Shown piece after piece: positions 7,006-10,000 of a stretch of DNA of 10,000 nt. Source of the DNA: Chrysomallon squamiferum (taxonomy: Eukaryota > Mollusca > Gastropoda > Neomphalida > Peltospiridae); assembly GCA_012295275.1 (NCBI GenBank), contig CM022675.1, forward strand, positions 8,520,193-8,530,192. Direction: 5' to 3'. Numbering within the stretch: position 1 is the first letter of the stretch; the number at the start of each line of letters is the position of its first letter. A program made the translations under genes and the position numbers. The notes under the pieces are model-generated. The model saw nothing but the letters and a program-made list of their open reading frames with translations, made no database searches and was not told the origin of the DNA.

Positions 7006-7386
7006 ATTAATACTGGTAATACTAGCATTTAAGTAATAAAATAGAAAAGATTACTGTTCAAAAAATCTAAAATATTTATATATTTCATTGTGTGTTTTAG
7101 TACACCATTGTATATGTAATAATTGCATCATACGTAGACATGAAATAAACTGTAGTTCAAAAATATAAAATTACTCAGTACAATACACTGTATTATATAT
7201 GTGTGCTGTGTATATACAATGTGTATGTCACACCTAGGCGTGGAATATGATATAGTAACAGCACTGAAGACATGACAGGTGTGTAGGTAAACAAACATAT
7301 ATTTCATGATCAGCTGATGAATGAAATTTACATCAGCCTGAAAAACGTAGTCAGCAATTTCCCTTTGAGTTACTAACCTAATCAAG
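7006..7386. other. Unique sequence with small inverted repeats; no gene
   Basis: A minus-strand frame of 85 codons (7128-7385) has ordinary composition but no recognisable domain. The plus-strand sequence carries AATACA and TGTATT arms around a single C (7182-7194) and the larger palindrome at 7301-7327. I cannot support a gene. Confidence 0.45.
7301..7327. other. 27-bp compound palindrome
   Basis: The outer arms ATTTCAT (7301-7307) and ATGAAAT (7321-7327) enclose the perfect 10-bp palindrome ATCAGCTGAT (7309-7318). One base on the left and two on the right are unpaired. The core contains the E-box form CAGCTG. Confidence 0.75.
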
Positions 7387-7609
7387 TATTTTCTTTTTTC
7401 CTTTTATTTTTTTATTTTTTTTTTTTTCTTGCTCTGATTTTACTAGTGATTTAAAATCAGTTTGAATTTCAATTACCATTTAATCATCTGATAAATGAAA
7501 AGAAAATGTTAAAAAAAAAACTTTTTGTAAATTAAAAATTTAATTAACCTTTTTAATTTTTTTGAAGTTTGATCTGCAATTATTTGAAATGAATCAGAGA
7601 TAGTTGTAG
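7387..7609. other. T-rich spacer, no gene seen
   Basis: The stretch 7387-7430 is almost all T with scattered A and C. The rest is AT-rich unique sequence with an A10 run near 7511. Nothing else stands out. Confidence 0.5.
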
Positions 7610-7619
7610 TTAAGTCATT

Positions 7620-7662
7620 GGATGAATGAATGGATGGAAGGATGGATGGAGGGAATAAATGA
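7620..7662 (+). repeat. GGAT/GAAT tetranucleotide repeat
   Basis: GATGAATGAATGGATGG-type units run in register with single-base variants. They grade into the longer degenerate repeat downstream, which keeps GAAT words. Confidence 0.85.
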
Positions 7663-7960
7663 TAGTGAGTAAATAAATGTAAAATAAAAATGGAGGAAAT
7701 AACAAATGTTAAATAACATGGATGAATAATGTGAAAAAAAAATGAATTAATGAATAAATGAAATAACAATTATGAATGAAGAAATATTAAATGACATGAA
7801 ATTATTAATAAATGTGAATTAGCATGAAGAAATAAACATAAAATAATGCAAAGGAATGAAAAATGTAAAATAACATGAATGAAAGATGAAATGTAAAACA
7901 GCATGTTGAAATGAATAAATGTAAAAATAACATGAATAAATGTAAACTAAATTTGTATTA
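7663..7960 (+). repeat. Degenerate minisatellite, about 28-bp period
   Basis: AAATGT followed by AAAATAACATGAATGAA-like sequence recurs. AAATGT starts at 7704, 7861, 7889, 7917 and 7938, the last four spaced 28, 28 and 21 bp. Looser copies lie between (near 7785 and 7810). The ATGAAT and AATAAAT words tie it to the GAAT repeat upstream, from which it may have grown. It is non-coding. Confidence 0.7.
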
Positions 7961-8074
7961 ATCAGTACATATAAGTATACATTTATGTATGTATGTAAAT
8001 TAGATCACTACCCACAAAAACGTGTGGGGGGGGTCATACTCTATCAAGTATTATTAAGTATCAGTTTTCACACT
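7961..8074. other. Short spacer with GTAT units and G8 run
   Basis: TGTATGTATG lies near 7986-7996 and a run of eight G at about 8026-8033. No gene is seen. Confidence 0.5.
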
Positions 8075-8185
8075 TTCACCTGACTCCACAGACAGGTGAA
8101 TCCAGGTGTAAACAGAGATAATCCAATCAGATTTGTTTAGAAACCTGTCACAGGTGAACAGGTTCAACTCTCTGACAGGGTGTCA
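8075..8185. other. Three consecutive small hairpins
   Basis: TTCACCTG (8075-8082) pairs with CAGGTGAA (8093-8100) around a ten-base loop. AACCTGT (8142-8148) pairs with ACAGGTT (8158-8164) around nine bases. TGACA (8173-8177) pairs with TGTCA (8181-8185) around GGG. The first two share the ACAGGTGAA word, so they may be diverged copies of one short repeat. Confidence 0.65.
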
Positions 8186-8364
8186 AAACACTGGACTAAA
8201 AAAAAAAAAAATGATATACACCTGTAAATTTCCAGGTAATATTTTTTTTCATTTTTTTTTTTTTATAATCACCTAATATTTTTCTGTTTTTTTAACCTAA
8301 ATGTTACCTGGTGCAGCCTCAAGGTGTGGCATATATTGTTTACATACCTGAGTATGCCCAGGTG
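8077..8364. promoter_or_regulatory. Cluster of CAGGTG/CACCTG E-box motifs
   Basis: Six copies of the E-box form CAGGTG or its complement occur at 8077, 8093, 8103, 8151, 8219 and 8359, with related AGGTGT and CCAGGT words between and beyond. In animals this hexamer is bound by Snail/ZEB zinc fingers and some bHLH proteins. The density is high for AT-rich sequence. It may equally reflect a decayed short repeat, and no promoter or gene is recognised nearby, so regulatory function is an inference. Confidence 0.3.
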
Positions 8365-8526
8365 TTACATAAGTAGATAATATATTAAGTGCTTTCAGTA
8401 CAACATGAAGTAGGTGTAATGTAAAGGTGTATTAAACAATGCTGTTTATATACTTGAATATATATACAGATTATATGATAGCTGTGTGCCCTATCAGGTT
8501 AAATCTAAGGTGTGACATATTGTATG
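8186..8526. other. AT-rich spacer, no gene seen
   Basis: This contains A13 near 8199-8211 and T-rich stretches at 8242-8262, plus scattered AGGTGT words. No coding frame or RNA gene is evident. Confidence 0.5.
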
Positions 8527-8815
8527 ACTATACCATACTTACTATACAATACTATACTATACTAAATTAAACTATACTATACTATACTATACAATACTAT
8601 ACTATACTAAATTAAACTATACTATACTATACTATACAATACTATACTATACTAAATTAAACTATACTATACTATACTATACTATACTATACTATACTAT
8701 ACTATACTATACTATACTATACTAAATTAAACTATACTGTACTATACTATACTACACTACACTACACTATACTATAATATGTTATAGTATACTATAGTAT
8801 ACCACAACTCTATTA
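8527..8815 (+). repeat. ACTAT pentanucleotide satellite with 45-bp units
   Basis: The array is built of ACTAT. A variant decamer ACTAAATTAA marks unit boundaries at 8561, 8606, 8651 and 8721 (spacings 45, 45, 70). The units 8561-8605 and 8606-8650 are identical: ACTAA, ATTAA, four ACTAT, one ACAAT, two ACTAT. ACAAT also precedes the first boundary at 8546, keeping the 45-bp register. The third unit has twelve pure ACTAT and no ACAAT. After 8731 the units vary (ACTGT, ACTAC) and the motif then flips to ATAGT. Confidence 0.95.
8768..8802. other. Inversion hairpin at the end of the ACTAT array
   Basis: TATACTATAA (8768-8777) and TTATAGTATA (8782-8791) form a ten-base stem with a four-base loop. 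Overlapping it are perfect palindromes TATAGTATACTATA (8783-8796) and GTATACTATAGTATAC (8787-8802). The pentamer changes strand here. Confidence 0.85.
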
Positions 8816-9060
8816 CTCTGTAACACTATATTACCCAGTACTGTCCTAAACTACACTAAACTTAATTATGCTGTACTATACTAGACTTGACTAGATAGAC
8901 AAGACTAGACAGTATTGTTATCTTATGCAGTTCTATGCAGTTCTATGCTATGCTGTGTTATGCTATTGTATATCATGCTACAATACACCATCATATTATA
9001 GAATTGCTATATTATATCTGATTGTAATACACGATAGATAATATGTTTTGTATACAAACA
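8816..9060 (+). repeat. Decayed flank of the ACTAT array
   Basis: Degenerate ACTAG, ACTAA and ACTAT words continue to about 8910. TATGCAGTTC then occurs twice in tandem (8924-8933 and 8934-8943), followed by TATGC/TGTTATGC variants to about 8970. No gene is seen. Confidence 0.6.
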
Positions 9061-9061
9061 G

Positions 9062-9580
9062 CTATAATGTCACTATTTGCCACAAGCAGTGAATGTCACT
9101 ATTTGTGACAAAGTAGTGAATGTCACTATCTTCCACAAAGTAGTGAATGTCACTATTTGTGACAAAGTAGTAAATGTCACTATTTGTGACAAAGTAGTGA
9201 ATGTCACTATCTTCCACAAAGTTGTGAATGTCACTATTTGCCACACAAGTAGTGAATGTCACTATCTATGACAAAGTAGTGAATGTCACTAACTTCCAAA
9301 AGTAGTGAATGTCACTAACTTCCAAATGTAGTGAATGTCACTATCTGTCACAAAGTAGTGAATGTCACTATCTTCCACAAAGTAGTGAAAGTCACTATCT
9401 GCCACAAAGTAGTGAAAGTCACTATCTGCCACAAAGTAGTGAAAGTCACTATCTGCCACACAAGTAGTGAATGTCACTATCTGCCACAAAGTAGTGAAAG
9501 TCACTATCTGCCACAAAGTACTGAATGTCACTATTTGTGACAAAGTAGTGAAAGTCACTATTTTCAACAAGTGTTTAATT
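9062..9580 (+). repeat. 27-bp minisatellite, about 19 units
   Basis: GTCACTA begins units at 9069, 9095, 9122, 9149, 9176, 9203, 9230, 9258, 9285, 9311, 9337, 9364, 9391, 9418, 9445, 9473, 9500, 9527 and 9554. Thirteen of the eighteen spacings are 27 bp; the others are 26 or 28. A conserved part, AGTAGTGAATGTCACTA, alternates with a variable part that takes forms such as TTTGTGACAA, TCTTCCACAA and TCTGCCACAA. In the right half GAATGTCAC is often GAAAGTCAC. Because 27 is a multiple of three, long open frames appear on both strands (plus 9077-9271 and 9331-9540; minus 9062-9262 and 9289-9603) with nine-residue periods. They change frame at the 26- and 28-bp units and are not taken as genes. Confidence 0.95.
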
Positions 9581-9690
9581 TTATCGTTAATGCCACAAAT
9601 CACTAACAGCCATGTGATTTATGTCACTGACTGACTGCCACGCGATGTTGTGATTATCACTCACTGCTACAAGTGATCAACTTCAAAATA
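9581..9690 (+). repeat. Diverged flank of the 27-bp array
   Basis: TGCCACAAATCACTA, ATGTCACTGACTGACTGCCAC and ATCACTCACTGCTACAAG-type words resemble the unit but with longer, irregular spacing. GTGATTATCAC at 9650-9660 is a perfect inverted repeat around one T. I read this as older, degraded units at the array edge. Confidence 0.6.
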
Positions 9691-10000
9691 ATTTTACTTA
9701 CACAGACAGCACAGCCTCCAGTAAGTCACAGTAGTGTAAATATTGCTATCAGTTTATCAGACATAACTAACGTTCCTCATCAAAAAGAATATTTAAACTT
9801 TTAAAAGGTTAAAAAAACACAACCTCCACCCAGAAAACACCCCCCACCCCCCCTTCGCCAAAAACACCCATGACAATTACGTCTAACAGTTTTAAAAAAA
9901 GTTTTTTTGTCGGAATCAAGGATGGGTTAAGTTTTTGTGTCTAATGGCCAGATCGTTTTATGACACGTGTCTGTGTGTTTTTTGCTGTCATTATAATGAT
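9691..10000. other. Unique sequence, no gene seen
   Basis: This contains a C-rich stretch with runs at 9829-9831, 9840-9845 and 9847-9853 (G-rich on the minus strand; the flanking loop of eight bases makes a quadruplex borderline) and the perfect palindrome GACACGTGTC at 9962-9971, which contains the E-box CACGTG. No coding frame or RNA gene is supportable. Confidence 0.5.

Noticed and set aside
7128-7385. Minus-strand frame of 85 codons
   Set aside because: No recognisable domain, AT-rich surroundings and no exon signals. It is consistent with chance.
9062-9580. CRISPR-like array (regular repeats with variable parts)
   Set aside because: The 27-bp units are contiguous and the variable segments are a few related forms of about ten bases, not unique spacers. 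The context is animal DNA.
9829-9853. G-quadruplex on the minus strand
   Set aside because: The fourth G run is reachable only across an eight-base loop, so it falls just outside the usual rule.

Overview
This is an AT-rich, non-coding stretch of animal (metazoan) nuclear DNA with no convincing protein-coding gene, tRNA, rRNA or CRISPR array. Every long open frame is either low-complexity translation of microsatellites (runs of I/Y/M, V, L, F or C) or a by-product of a 27-bp tandem repeat that is open on both strands. The best taxonomic clue is a diverged SINE at about 1227-1450. Its tRNA-like head and body blocks match, from memory, a SINE body common in gastropod and bivalve genomes, so a mollusc is the most likely source. 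The species cannot be resolved from this sequence.

Layout. 1-440: unique sequence with a G-rich tract. 450-2325: an old, decayed satellite with a monomer of about 77 bp and a dimer period of about 150-160 bp, clearest at 1740-2320. It is interrupted by AAT, AT and AC microsatellites and by the SINE. 2485-3241: poly(A), T-rich TTTA/TTTTA repeats and homopolymers. 3531-3840: an ATAC/AT/AC cluster that flips to GT around a palindrome. 3841-4560: the most gene-like sequence in composition, but without a supportable exon. 4629-4656: a canonical G-quadruplex motif. 4784-5310: long poly(T), then AC repeats. 5784-6661: homopolymers and trinucleotide repeats (GTA, then ATC, then TAA). 6747-7005: T, TTTTG and TTTA runs. 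7610-7960: GGAT/GAAT repeats passing into a degenerate minisatellite of about 28 bp. 8075-8365: a cluster of CAGGTG/CACCTG motifs with small hairpins. 8527-8815: an ACTAT pentanucleotide satellite with a perfect 45-bp higher-order unit, ending in an inversion hairpin. 9062-9580: a 27-bp minisatellite of about 19 units, most of which contain a 5-bp inverted repeat. 9690-10000: unique sequence with a C-rich tract and a 10-bp palindrome.

There are no genes here to work together. The window reads as an intergenic or intronic repeat landscape shaped by slippage, unequal exchange, retroposition and decay. The most informative structures are the nested satellite plus SINE, the 45-bp higher-order ACTAT array and the 27-bp hairpin-bearing array.
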